Source of the DNA: Bacteroidota bacterium
Lineage (GTDB): Bacteria; Bacteroidota; Bacteroidia; AKYH767-A; 2013-40CM-41-45
Assembly: GCA_016711505.1 (NCBI GenBank)
Contig: JADJSV010000009.1
Span: forward strand, 62,001-126,000
Direction of reading: 5' to 3'
DNA length: 64,000 nt
A program made the translations under genes and the position numbers. Below the pieces are notes generated by a model. It saw only the letters and a program-made list of their open reading frames with translations, was not told the DNA's origin and searched no databases. Position 1 is the first letter of the stretch, and every line of letters begins with the position of its first letter. Below, in pieces: positions 38,093-47,728 of this stretch.

Positions 38093-39316
38093 TCACCCTG
38101 CCAATTTTATTGAAATTACGACAAAAAAAAAATTCATTAAAATCAACCGATAAAACTGAAACGGCAGAAATGAGATCTTCGAATTGACAAAATCAAACAC
38201 AATCCCACTGAACCCAAATACAAAAAGCGAACAAATGAGAAACGCTATGAAACGCTCATTCTGTTTTTGCAATCCTATTAAAAGTGCAATCGGAAATAAC
38301 ACCAACAATAAATGATAGCTCGCCGATGCAGGAGAAAATGCCAAAGCGAATAATGAGAGGAATACAATTGAATATGAAGGTAGGTCGGAATGATTTCGTA
38401 ATTTGTATAAAGTATAAATCAGAGTTGAAATTAATGCGAGGAACACAACAGCTTTAAAAATTAACATTCCATTTGGCCAATCAAAAACAGGATTTGGATT
38501 GATGATTTCCTCCTTCAAAAACAAATTCAACGCAAGTGAATTCCAGGATTGAAATGCAAAAGCATACGGGTTTTGTCCTTCGAGCTTTCCATTCAAATGA
38601 TCAAACAAAACGGAATTTATAAAATCATTACACGATTTTATGCCGATAATGATAATTGAAAGTATTACAATTCCAACCAACGAGATTACGGTTGCAACGA
38701 TTACTTTGAAATTTTTTCTGATCAAATATGCCGGCAATGTTACTATAGGAAAATATTTTATGGCTATTCCGAAAGCCAGTAAAAGTCCCGACCAACCGGA
38801 TCTTTTTTCAGCCTGAATCCAGGCAAACATCCACATTAAAAGCACCAAAAGGTAAACTTGTCCAAGGTAGAAATTGTTATATAAAGCAATACCTGACAAC
38901 AAAACAATTGATGCACTTTGCTGCAAATTGAGTTTAGAGATCTTCGAGAAAAGGACAATCACTCCATACAATAAGAGTATATTGATGCAAGTCCAGATTC
39001 TCTTTGCAGTGATCGGCTGAAAACCGGCAACCGGCAACATAATAAAAGCAGTTGGCGGCGGAAACGGAGCAAACTTTCCTTCCTGATCTATTCCATAGCT
39101 GTGAATCAGATCATTAAAGGTTTTGTTGGAATAAAGACCTGATAAATCCTTGCCCTCGAGTAACAATTTAGATGAAACATAGTAATTAGGGAAATCACTG
39201 CGAACATCAGTCATCGCCGGATAAATACCCTTCCAAATTTGAGTTAAAACCAACATTAAGAGGAAAATTCTGCCTGAAACCGAATTTGAGAAAAGCAGAT
39301 TTTTGAACCACATCAT
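38093..39316 (-). CDS. Integral-membrane glycosyltransferase, GT87/DUF2029 family
   Basis: 407 aa with about ten hydrophobic helices. The first periplasmic loop carries YPAMTDVRSDFPNYYVSSKLLLEGKDLSG, containing the aspartates and the LLEGKD-LYS-type motif of the GT-C alpha-mannosyltransferase-like family (DUF2029/GT87). It probably uses a lipid-linked sugar at the outer face of the inner membrane. It is a single gene; the gap of 261 bases before SQR and the divergent GCDH gene isolate it. Confidence 0.82.
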   Translation of the reverse strand: MMWFKNLLFSNSVSGRIFLLMLVLTQIWKGIYPAMTDVRSDFPNYYVSSKLLLEGKDLSGLYSNKTFNDLIHSYGIDQEGKFAPFPPPTAFIMLPVAGFQPITAKRIWTCINILLLYGVIVLFSKISKLNLQQSASIVLLSGIALYNNFYLGQVYLLVLLMWMFAWIQAEKRSGWSGLLLAFGIAIKYFPIVTLPAYLIRKNFKVIVATVISLVGIVILSIIIIGIKSCNDFINSVLFDHLNGKLEGQNPYAFAFQSWNSLALNLFLKEEIINPNPVFDWPNGMLIFKAVVFLALISTLIYTLYKLRNHSDLPSYSIVFLSLFALAFSPASASYHLLLVLFPIALLIGLQKQNERFIAFLICSLFVFGFSGIVFDFVNSKISFLPFQFYRLILMNFFFVVISIKLAG

Positions 39317-39383
39317 TGGGCTAATTTAGGAGAATTCGGGAAGAGATGTTCGTGAAATTCTGCTAAATTTGCGATGCCTTTTG

Positions 39384-39465
39384 AAGGTCAAAGGTCAAAG
39401 GTCAAAGGTCAGAGGTCAGAGGTCAGAGGTCAGAGGTCAGAAAGGTCAAGGTCAGGTCAATGGTC
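39384..39465. repeat. Tandem AAGGTCA/GAGGTCA array in the GCDH leader
   Basis: Four AAGGTCA and four GAGGTCA units run head to tail from 39384, then degenerate to 39465. A TAAATTTG -7-like motif lies just upstream (39364-39371), so the array is probably transcribed in the 5' leader of the acyl-CoA dehydrogenase. The word is shared with 3361-3505, 15689-15716 and 17634-17663. Confidence 0.9.
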
Positions 39466-39501
39466 GCATAGAGTTTGAAGAAAAAAAAGAAAAAGAAAAA
39501 A

Positions 39502-40680
39502 ATGTCAAAAGACAGATACCAGTACCACGATTACTATTTTATGGATGAACTTCTTACTGACGAACATCGGTTAGTTCAAACAAGTGTACGCGATTGGGTG
39601 AAGAAAGAAGTTTCACCGATCGTTGAAGAAGCATGTCAGAAAGCAGAATTTCCAAAACAGTGGATCAAAGGTCTGGCTGAGATCGGTGCATTCGGTCCAT
39701 ACATTCCTGCAGAATATGGCGGTGGTGGAATGGATCAGATCGCTTACGGTATCATCATGCAGGAATTGGAGCGTGGCGATTCAGGTTTGCGTTCTACTGC
39801 ATCTGTTCAAAGTTCATTGGTGATGTATCCGATCTACACTTATGGTAGTGAAGAGCAACGCAAAAAATATTTACCAAAACTTGCATCAGGTGAAATGATG
39901 GGATGCTTTGGATTGACAGAACCTGATCACGGTTCGAATCCGAATGGTATGATCAGTAACATCAAAGAAAAAGGCGATCATTTTGTATTGAATGGCGCAA
40001 AGATGTGGATCAGTAATGCGCCATTCGCAGACATTGCAGTTGTCTGGGCAAAAGATGAGCAAGGAATTGTTCGCGGAATGATCGTTGAACGTGGTATGAA
40101 AGGATTTACTACACCTGAAACACATGGCAAATGGTCATTGCGCGCAAGTGCAACAGGCGAACTTGTATTCGACAACGTTATTATTCCGAAAGAAAATATT
40201 TTACCGAATGTAAAAGGCTTGAAAGGTCCATTGGGTTGTTTAAATTCTGCACGTTACGGAATTTCATGGGGAGCAATTGGTGCGGCTTTGGATTGTTATG
40301 ATTCAGCTTTGAGATATTCGCAGGAAAGAATTCAATTCGGAAGACCAATAGGTGGATTCCAGTTGACTCAGAAAAAACTTGCCGAGATGATCACTGAAAT
40401 TACAAAAGCACAATTGCTTACCTGGAGATTAGGTGTTTTGAAAAATGAGAATCGTGCTACTCCTGCGCAGATCTCAATGGCAAAAAGAAATAACGTGAAC
40501 ATGGCATTGCAGATCGCAAGAGAAGCAAGACAGATTCACGGTGGAATGGGAATCACAGGCGAATATCCGATCATGCGTCACATGATGAATCTTGAATCAG
40601 TAATTACCTATGAAGGAACGCATGATATTCACTTGTTGATTACGGGTATGGATGTTACGGGCTTCAATGCATTTGAATAG
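39502..40680 (+). CDS. Glutaryl-CoA dehydrogenase-type acyl-CoA dehydrogenase
   Basis: 392 aa from the ATG at 39502. The frame opens 27 bases earlier, but that adds only a poly-lysine run from an A-rich leader. LTEPDHGSNP and WISNAPFADI are typical FAD and substrate contacts. The catalytic base lies in TYEGTHDIH, and the early FGPYIPAEYGG and RYGISWGAIGAALDC match the glutaryl-CoA dehydrogenase subgroup. It would oxidatively decarboxylate glutaryl-CoA to crotonyl-CoA in lysine or tryptophan breakdown. A rho-independent terminator follows. Confidence 0.9.
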   Translation: MSKDRYQYHDYYFMDELLTDEHRLVQTSVRDWVKKEVSPIVEEACQKAEFPKQWIKGLAEIGAFGPYIPAEYGGGGMDQIAYGIIMQELERGDSGLRSTASVQSSLVMYPIYTYGSEEQRKKYLPKLASGEMMGCFGLTEPDHGSNPNGMISNIKEKGDHFVLNGAKMWISNAPFADIAVVWAKDEQGIVRGMIVERGMKGFTTPETHGKWSLRASATGELVFDNVIIPKENILPNVKGLKGPLGCLNSARYGISWGAIGAALDCYDSALRYSQERIQFGRPIGGFQLTQKKLAEMITEITKAQLLTWRLGVLKNENRATPAQISMAKRNNVNMALQIAREARQIHGGMGITGEYPIMRHMMNLESVITYEGTHDIHLLITGMDVTGFNAFE

Positions 40681-40740
40681 TTTTTGTTTGTAATTGGTAA
40701 ATTGAGATTCGTAATTAGAGAATCGTAATTAGAAATAATA

Positions 40741-40777
40741 AAAAAGCCCGGCGACAATTGATCTCCGGGCTTTTTTT
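40741..40777 (+). terminator. Rho-independent terminator after GCDH
   Basis: AAGCCCGG pairs with CCGGGCTT, with a 13-base loop, followed by TTTTTTT. It starts 60 bases after the stop and is preceded by an A run, so it may also work leftwards. Confidence 0.9.
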
Positions 40778-40957
40778 AAATAAGGGTTTTCCATTTTTTC
40801 AATATTGACGACCTATCATTTATTTTTCGCAACCATTAATCGTCTGTTCACTATTCCAATTTTTCATTTGGTCACAATTATGTTTTTGGTTTTAAGATAA
40901 AATCTACTTTCAATTTATATTATTAGTGATGTAGTTCTCCCAATTAATCTACGTACT

Positions 40958-42535
40958 ATGAAAACCGTACTTTTTATTTCACTTTTATCTTTGGTGGTTG
41001 TAAACGAAATCTTCTCGCAGGCGAATTGCTCAAATCCACTTCCAGTATCAGTTTGTCCGGATACATTATTATTGAATCAAACAAATGCAGGTATGGGCGA
41101 TGATGCACCGGCAGGAATCAATTATACCGGAGAAGATCTGGTTTATAAAATCACTGTTCCGCTTACAACGATAAAAATTTTTATATCAATTGCTAATGCA
41201 ACAGGGCTGATTCGGTCACGACTTGTAAAAGATAGTTGTACTAGTATTACCGGACCGGGTTTTCCTTTCAATACAGGAACAAATTCATACACTTTTAGTG
41301 TAAGCAATTCGACAACATACTTTCTCTGGTTGGATGCAGCTACTACAGTTACCTTTGACATAGGTATCGGAGCCGATACAAGTTCGACAGTTGTTAGCCA
41401 TCCTGATACACAAGGAGACTGGTTGCCAGATCAATCAGGATGTTTGGTTCCTGTATTTCATCCTGCTAAACCATTCTATCAGGTAAAGTTCAATTCTGTT
41501 TTTCAGACTGACCCTATGACTTTAGCGCCACTAAATGTAGCCGGTTCATTTTGCATTAATACAATTCTAAAAAATACAACCGGTGACGAAGGTGTACGAA
41601 AATTTGAGTTCTCATTTGGTACCGGCTATATCAACATTCAAGCGCCGGACAGTATTGCAGGAACATACAATACAGGTTACTGGGTAAAATCAGGAACAGG
41701 AAATTTTATCAAATATATATTTTATGATGCAGCTTCTACAGGTCGAGGTGATTTTGATGGTTCACCAAATACTTGTTTGAGTTATGAATTTTGTTTTACT
41801 CTTATACCAATTTCAAACAGTCCTTCTATTACAGAAGTTGATGTTCAAGTGGAAAGTGATGGATATGGTGCGGCATATTCCGGTAATTTAAATTCGGGAT
41901 GTTGTCCTGCGTATTTTCCGAATTGCCATTTCAACCTTGGAGGCAGTAGTTCAGGAGTAAACGGTTTCGGATTTGGTGTCAATGATCCCGGCGGTTCACT
42001 GCCTGTTGAATTAGTGAAATTTGATGTTGTCGGAGAAAATAATGCTATTCGGATTTCATGGACAACAGCTTCTGAAATAAATAACGATTACTTTACAATT
42101 GAAAGATCCAACGATGTAATAAATTGGATAGAAATAGAAAAGACTGATGGAAATGGGAACTCAACACAATATTTGAACTACTCTATCACTGATCTATTTC
42201 CTTTAAGTGGCACTTCCTATTACAGGCTTAAGCAAACTGACTTTGACGGCAAAACTTCAGTATTTCCCCCTAAGTCAATTCACTATGATGCAGCAAAAGA
42301 TTTTGATGTTTTTCCGAATCCGGCAAAAGAAAAACTTATCATAAGAAATTTCTCTGAAGCTGAATGTGAGACGGAATTATATTCTGCAATAGGAATGCAA
42401 GTGTATACTCCGTTCTATACAACTTCAAAAGAAAAAATATTTGATACATCACAACTGACATCAGGCATTTACTTTCTGATCATCAGATCAAAAAACGAAA
42501 TTAAAAAAAGAGAGAGAATTATAATCACTAAATAA
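40958..42535 (+). CDS. Secreted protein with T9SS type A sorting domain
   Basis: 525 aa with a signal peptide (KTVLFISLLSLVVVNEIFSQ). Residues 20-145 resemble an extracellular beta-sandwich (ADDAPAGINYTGEDLVYK-like). The middle is rich in Gly, Ser and Thr with several cysteines. LPVELVKFDVVGENNAIRISWTTASEINNDYFTIERS is the region that often precedes T9SS sorting domains, and DFDVFPNPAKEKLIIRNFS starts the type A domain that ends in RIIITK. It is probably surface-attached or secreted. Its function is unknown; it ends 8 bases inside the convergent hemW gene. Confidence 0.88.
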   Translation: MKTVLFISLLSLVVVNEIFSQANCSNPLPVSVCPDTLLLNQTNAGMGDDAPAGINYTGEDLVYKITVPLTTIKIFISIANATGLIRSRLVKDSCTSITGPGFPFNTGTNSYTFSVSNSTTYFLWLDAATTVTFDIGIGADTSSTVVSHPDTQGDWLPDQSGCLVPVFHPAKPFYQVKFNSVFQTDPMTLAPLNVAGSFCINTILKNTTGDEGVRKFEFSFGTGYINIQAPDSIAGTYNTGYWVKSGTGNFIKYIFYDAASTGRGDFDGSPNTCLSYEFCFTLIPISNSPSITEVDVQVESDGYGAAYSGNLNSGCCPAYFPNCHFNLGGSSSGVNGFGFGVNDPGGSLPVELVKFDVVGENNAIRISWTTASEINNDYFTIERSNDVINWIEIEKTDGNGNSTQYLNYSITDLFPLSGTSYYRLKQTDFDGKTSVFPPKSIHYDAAKDFDVFPNPAKEKLIIRNFSEAECETELYSAIGMQVYTPFYTTSKEKIFDTSQLTSGIYFLIIRSKNEIKKRERIIITK

Positions 42536-43652
42536 ACAGATCCGAAGAAACTCTATCTGCAAAATATTTTCCTTTTTCACTTAGAGTAAATACATTTCCA
42601 TGGTTGAGCACAAGTCCGGCACTTATTTGAGATTCCAGTCTGATTAATAATTCTGAACTTAGATGATCACCAAATTCTTCTTTAACGAAATCCAAATTTA
42701 CACCCCATCTGGTTCGCATAGAAGTTAAGATGTATTCATTGAATTTATCCTTCAAAGAAAGCTCTTCACTTTCCGCAGGAATTTTATTTTCAGCAAGTGA
42801 ACGGATGTATACCGGATTATTCGAAACATTCCACTGACGGCTATCGCCATTATATGAATGTGCCGATGGTCCGACACCTAAATACTTTTCTCTCTTCCAA
42901 TAAGAAGTATTGTGACGTGAATATTTTCCATTGCGTGCAAAGTTGCTGATCTCATAATGTTCAAAATCGTTTTCAGCGGCAGCTTTCATCAGCATTTCAA
43001 AATGCAAAGCAGCAGCACCATCATCAATATCCTTAACTTTGTTTTGTTTGATCATCGATGCCAATGCAGTTCTTGGCTCAACTGTCAGCGAGTAACACGA
43101 CAAATGATCCACACCCAAACCAAAAGCGATCTTCATATTTTCTGACCAATCCTCAGACGAAAGTTCGGGCAAACCGTACATCAGATCAATTGTAATGTTT
43201 TCAAATCCCGCTGCCTTCGCATCGCTAACACATTGCAAGGCTTGAACAGCATTATGTGCACGATTCATCAACAACAGATCTTTTTCCCTGAATGATTGTA
43301 TTCCTATGCTCAAGCGATTGACACCTGACGATTTCAACATCTGTAGTAATTCAATCGTAAGGTCATCGGGATTTGATTCTAAGGTGATCTCTGCATCTGC
43401 ATCTACTTCAAAATTTTCATTTATTGTATTTAACAAAAGTTGAAGTTGATCTCTATTCAGCAACGACGGAGTTCCGCCCCCAAAATAAATTGTTTCGACT
43501 CTTTCTCCTGCTAAATAATTTTTTCGAAGAGTAATTTCCCGGACAATGGATTGAACCATATCATTCATCAAATCACGCGAAGTCGAAAAATGGAAATCAC
43601 AGTAATGACATGCTTTTTTGCAGAAAGGGATATGTAAATAAATGCCGGACAA
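42528..43652 (-). CDS. hemW: Radical SAM family heme chaperone HemW
   Basis: 374 aa. HemW binds heme and inserts it into respiratory enzymes; it is often mis-called oxygen-independent coproporphyrinogen oxidase. The cluster motif is CKKACHYC (Cys11, 15, 18), which has the HemW CxxxCxxC and lacks the extra cysteine of true HemN. YFGGGTPSLL and HNTSYWKREKYLGVGPSAHSY are typical. The start codon is TTG, because the conserved N-terminus begins directly at it; an ATG may have been lost. Confidence 0.92.
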   Translation of the reverse strand: MSGIYLHIPFCKKACHYCDFHFSTSRDLMNDMVQSIVREITLRKNYLAGERVETIYFGGGTPSLLNRDQLQLLLNTINENFEVDADAEITLESNPDDLTIELLQMLKSSGVNRLSIGIQSFREKDLLLMNRAHNAVQALQCVSDAKAAGFENITIDLMYGLPELSSEDWSENMKIAFGLGVDHLSCYSLTVEPRTALASMIKQNKVKDIDDGAAALHFEMLMKAAAENDFEHYEISNFARNGKYSRHNTSYWKREKYLGVGPSAHSYNGDSRQWNVSNNPVYIRSLAENKIPAESEELSLKDKFNEYILTSMRTRWGVNLDFVKEEFGDHLSSELLIRLESQISAGLVLNHGNVFTLSEKGKYFADRVSSDLFI

Positions 43653-43726
43653 AATCTAGTGTGTAGTTTGAGTGTGTGGCGTGAGCAACTCACACCAATC
43701 CGAAACCTGCATTCCGACATCCGAAA

Positions 43727-44905
43727 TCATTTCTTCAATACGATCCTGAAAGTCGTTCCTTTATTCATCTCTGAATTCTTCACGAAAATTTGTCCATCGT
43801 GATATTCTTCGATGATTCTTTTACTTAAAGAAAGTCCAAGACCCCAGCCTCTGCTTTTTGTAGTGAATCCCGGTTTAAAAATTGTTTTGTATGATGATTT
43901 CGGAATTCCTTTTCCCGTATCACAAATATCTATGTAAACAAACTGATGCTGATTTGTGATGTTCACATCAATCTTTCCATTTCCGCTCATTGCATCAATT
44001 GCATTCTTCAGAATATTTTCAATTACCCACTCGAACAAAGGCACATTCAATGGAGCCCATACTTCCGTTGCCGGAGTCTTAAGATCGAATATTACCTTAT
44101 CAGAACTTCTTGTTTTTATGTATTCAACAGAATGTTTCAGGACTTCATGAATATTCACCTTCGTGAGTGATGGAGCAGATCCGATCTTTGAAAAACGTTC
44201 AGTGATCGTTTGTAACCGGTTAATGTCTTTCTCAATTTCATTGGTATAGTCGCTGCTCATTCCTTTGAGTCGCAAAAATTCCAGCCATGCAACCAATGAT
44301 GAAAGCGGTGTTCCTAATTGATGCGCCGTTTCCTTAGCCATACCAACCCAAACCTGATTCTGTTCTGCCTTTCTGGAATTACTGAATGCCAGATAAGAAA
44401 CGAGTAAGAAGAGTGCGATAACGGCTAATTGAAAATATGGATAATAGCGTAAACGAATCAGCAATTCTGAATCACGATAAAGAATGTATTGTTTGATAGT
44501 GCCGATATGGATTTCAATCGGATCGTGCACAGCGCGCATTTCAACGATCTGCTTTCTCAGATATTCTTCGCTCAGCGATTGCAACGAATCAAGGTTCCGG
44601 GAAGAGATGGGATTAAATTTATCGTCGGCCCAGATAACAGGAATTGTATTGTTGTTACTGATCACATTCGATAAAAAATTAATATCGGTATTCAACTCGC
44701 TCACATCCGCAAGACGGCGAGTTGCTTCTGCCCATAGTTCGATCTTCTTGCGTTCTTCAATTGCAAGTTTATTGACCAAACGATTGGTATACCAAAGGGA
44801 AGCGGTGCCGATCATTAAGGCTGCCAGGAGCAGCAATAATTTCCAACGTTGTTTTTGAGTATAAATATTCACGTAAAACTTGGTATTTGAATAATCTCCA
44901 GGCAC
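43727..44905 (-). CDS. Membrane sensor histidine kinase
   Basis: 392 aa. Two membrane helices (about 22-40 and 155-175) enclose an ~115-residue extracytoplasmic region. The H box is AKETAHQLGTPLSSL with His195. The N box NILKNAIDAM and G boxes DTGKGIPKSS and GWGLGLSLSKRI complete the HATPase domain. No HAMP or PAS domain is evident, and no response regulator is adjacent, so the partner is unknown. Confidence 0.92.
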   Translation of the reverse strand: MPGDYSNTKFYVNIYTQKQRWKLLLLLAALMIGTASLWYTNRLVNKLAIEERKKIELWAEATRRLADVSELNTDINFLSNVISNNNTIPVIWADDKFNPISSRNLDSLQSLSEEYLRKQIVEMRAVHDPIEIHIGTIKQYILYRDSELLIRLRYYPYFQLAVIALFLLVSYLAFSNSRKAEQNQVWVGMAKETAHQLGTPLSSLVAWLEFLRLKGMSSDYTNEIEKDINRLQTITERFSKIGSAPSLTKVNIHEVLKHSVEYIKTRSSDKVIFDLKTPATEVWAPLNVPLFEWVIENILKNAIDAMSGNGKIDVNITNQHQFVYIDICDTGKGIPKSSYKTIFKPGFTTKSRGWGLGLSLSKRIIEEYHDGQIFVKNSEMNKGTTFRIVLKK

Positions 44906-44968
44906 TTACCTAAAGCATTCTCCTGATCCGATTGCGCAAAGATGCGGGAAATTCTTAGAATAGAAAAA

Positions 44969-47490
44969 TCATTCTCCATCTGAACTCCAATCTATCTGCA
45001 TTTCATCCTTCTTTTTTGGTTTTGAGGTCTTTACAGTGTCTTTTTTAAATAATCCAAACTCTTCCTTTAACATCGATTTCAGGTTCTGACTCTCTTTACT
45101 GATCTCTGTTTTGATCTTTTGTCCGGCAGCTTTCCGGTCGTAGGCAAACTTCGGATTGTCAACCGGACCTTTCATGGATAACATCAGCATGGTTCTGCCT
45201 AACCCATCATCTTCAATTTCTCCGAATTCTGTTGTGTTAGATCGCATCTTTTTCCCAAGAACATCTGACAATAATAACTGAATATGGTAGTCAACAATAT
45301 TATCGAAACTATGAGTTCCATTTCCGGAAATATTGATGGCGCTTGATTTGATTTCCATATTCGGAATAAAAATTTTACGGTCCTTGATTGCTATTTTATT
45401 CGTCAGTGTCGAAAATTTAATTCTGTTCAGATCGGGCACCTTTATATATTTTGCCAATGCCTGAATCGGAGTGAAATTATTCAGCTCACCATTTTCAATT
45501 TTAATATCACAGGTAGAAATAACCCGGGCAGGATTGATCGTAAGATCTTTTGACCACATACTTGAGAATTGTACATCAGCACTCAACACACCTTTCACAT
45601 TTTTCTCTGTCAAAGTTGTCTGGTCAAAATTTTCAAGTTCATTGAACAGTCGTGTTATGTCGAGGCTCACAAATTTTGCATCGCAATTCATCTGAATACT
45701 GTCGCGACGGGATGCATTGATCGTTGCTTCCATCTGAATTTCACCATCCATTGCTTTAAATTTCAATGCACGGCTGCTGATCACCTGACGTTCCATGTGA
45801 ATATGCCCACGGACGGCTGAAGCCTGAAACTTTCTGAATTGCAAATTACCGATCGATACATTCAGATCACAGGTAAGTCTGGGATTGAATTTCATAATGT
45901 ATGAAGTATCATCGGGAGAAGTTGTTGTTGCTTTGTTCACCAGGAATTCGTCCATAGCGAGGTTGTTGGAAACAACATCAGCAATAAAATCGCCGGATTG
46001 CTCCTTGATGAGGATGAAAGGAATAAAATTCTTGAAAACACCATCAAGTTTAAAATCGGTAGAGGAAATTTTTCCTGACAAATTTTCTATTGCAACGTCT
46101 TCATTCTTCAAAACAAAATTTCCACTCATGTTAATGAATGCAAGCGGATTGTTTTTAAGTTTGAAATTAACATGACTGATATCGACATTACCCGAAGCTT
46201 TTACTTCATACAGTTTATCTTTGGAAACATTTTGCAACTGACTTAACTTTCCACTGTAATAAACATTCATTGCAAGATTTCCAGAAAGTTGCTCCAATGT
46301 ATCTGCATTGATAAATGGTTTTACCTGTGCCAGATCCAGTTGAGTTGATGCATGAATGGTGAGAAAAGCATTTTCAAGATCATCAATTCGTAACTCAGCT
46401 TTGATCTTATGACCACTTAAACTTGCAGACAATGCGGGAATATTTAAAAAACTTTTCCGGTAGATGATGAATTCCGGTAAGTACCTGAAAAATTTATTGC
46501 TGTTAATTCGATCGGATTATTTTCAGGAGAAAGCTTTCCGTCAGCAATGGAAAAATCTACTTTTACATCAGGAGTCTTCTCCCCTGTTGCCTCACCTTTG
46601 ATCGTAGAATGAAAAACGAAACGACCTTTGCTTTTGAATGTTTTCAGCCTTGCTGAATATGCAGGTGGTAGTAATGAAATGAAAGATGCCAGATCAGCTT
46701 CATTGGACTTTACATCAAGGTCAACAAATACAGAATGCGGTGGAGCTTTTATATTTCCATTCAAATCAAATTTTACATCGGCAATCTGGACAAAACTTTT
46801 TTCAAAAGTATAAACATCCGTTTTTGTATTTACTTTCAGATTACTTGAGACTTCTACATCTTTCTGATTGATGTAATTTATATTCTTTACCAAGAGTTGA
46901 TTTACAAATAAACTTGCCGAAGTAGTCAGTGTAAATTCATCACTTGAAAATCTTCCCGACAATTGAGCATTCTTTGTAAAAGCGTTGTAGTCCTGATGAT
47001 TTTTTTCATCGAAATAAGAAATAGCGACATCCTTAAGAATAATTCTTTGAAGATCGATCACTCCGCCACTTGTTGTATCATCAGTTGTTTTCCAGAATTT
47101 ATAATTCCCTTTTCCGGCTGTATCAATTCTGATATTCAGGTTACCTTTATCAAAAATGATTTTCCTTACCGTAACGTCCTTATTAAAAATACCTGTAATG
47201 TTAAAAAGCAGAGCAAGGCGGTTGGCATAAATGAGTGTATCTTTTTTCTTTGAATCAGTTACATCATAGATCAGAACATCATCCATGTCAATAGAAGCAA
47301 AAGGAAAATGGCGGATGACAGAAAAATTAAACTCCTTCACTTTTATCTCAGTAGCCAGATGTTTGTTCAGTTCACCGATGATCAGTTGTTTGATCTCCTT
47401 ACTGTAAAACATGCTGATCGTGGCTGCCAAAGCGAAAAATCCGATGACAGCAATTGCGATGACTTTTAATAAGACCTTAATTACTTTCAT
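44969..47490 (-). CDS. AsmA-family inner-membrane/periplasmic protein, one frameshift
   Basis: Restored length is 840 aa. A single N-terminal membrane helix (IAIAVIGFFALAATISMFY) is followed by a long repetitive beta-rich periplasmic part of AsmA type (FASIDMDDVLIYDVTDS early; DYHIQLLLSDVLGKKM late). One T is missing in the run at 46446-46451; restoring it joins GKVF to LNIPALSAS. AsmA-like proteins form lipid-transport bridges or affect outer-membrane assembly. It lies 63 bases upstream of the histidine kinase. Confidence 0.86.
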
Positions 47491-47620
47491 CTGATCAAGC
47501 AGTTCGATTAGGGAACGCTATCGGTGATTTGAAATTGTACGACTGTAAGAATTGATAATAGAAAACGAAAACTTTGCTAAAAGGTTGCTTCTGAGCGATA
47601 AAAAGTAACGAAACTTAAAA

Positions 47621-47684
47621 GTTGTTTAAGATTTAAAGATTAACGTTGGGACATGGCAACATTAAACTTTAAACATTAAACAAC
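47621..47684. repeat. Imperfect hairpin GTTGTTTAA...TTAAACAAC
   Basis: Outer arms of 18 bases (47621-47638 with 47667-47684) match at 16 positions. An inner stem TAACGTTG/CAACATTA extends it. It lies between the AsmA start and the DUF885 end. Confidence 0.75.
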
Positions 47685-47696
47685 CTTCAATATAGC

Positions 47697-47725
47697 AAAA
47701 AAGGCCTCACTCTCGTGAAGCCTTT
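47697..47725 (-). terminator. Rho-independent terminator after DUF885
   Basis: On the minus strand, AAAGGCTTCAC pairs with GTGAGGCCTTT (one G-U) around a GAGA tetraloop, followed by TTTTTT. It starts 3 bases after the stop. Confidence 0.88.
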
Positions 47726-47728
47726 CAA

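Noticed and set aside
39384..39465. AGGTCA as nuclear-receptor-like half-sites
   Set aside because: No such receptors exist in bacteria; it is treated as a dispersed short repeat.
39475..39501. Poly-lysine N-terminus of the acyl-CoA dehydrogenase
   Set aside because: It comes from an A-rich leader; the ATG at 39502 matches the family start.
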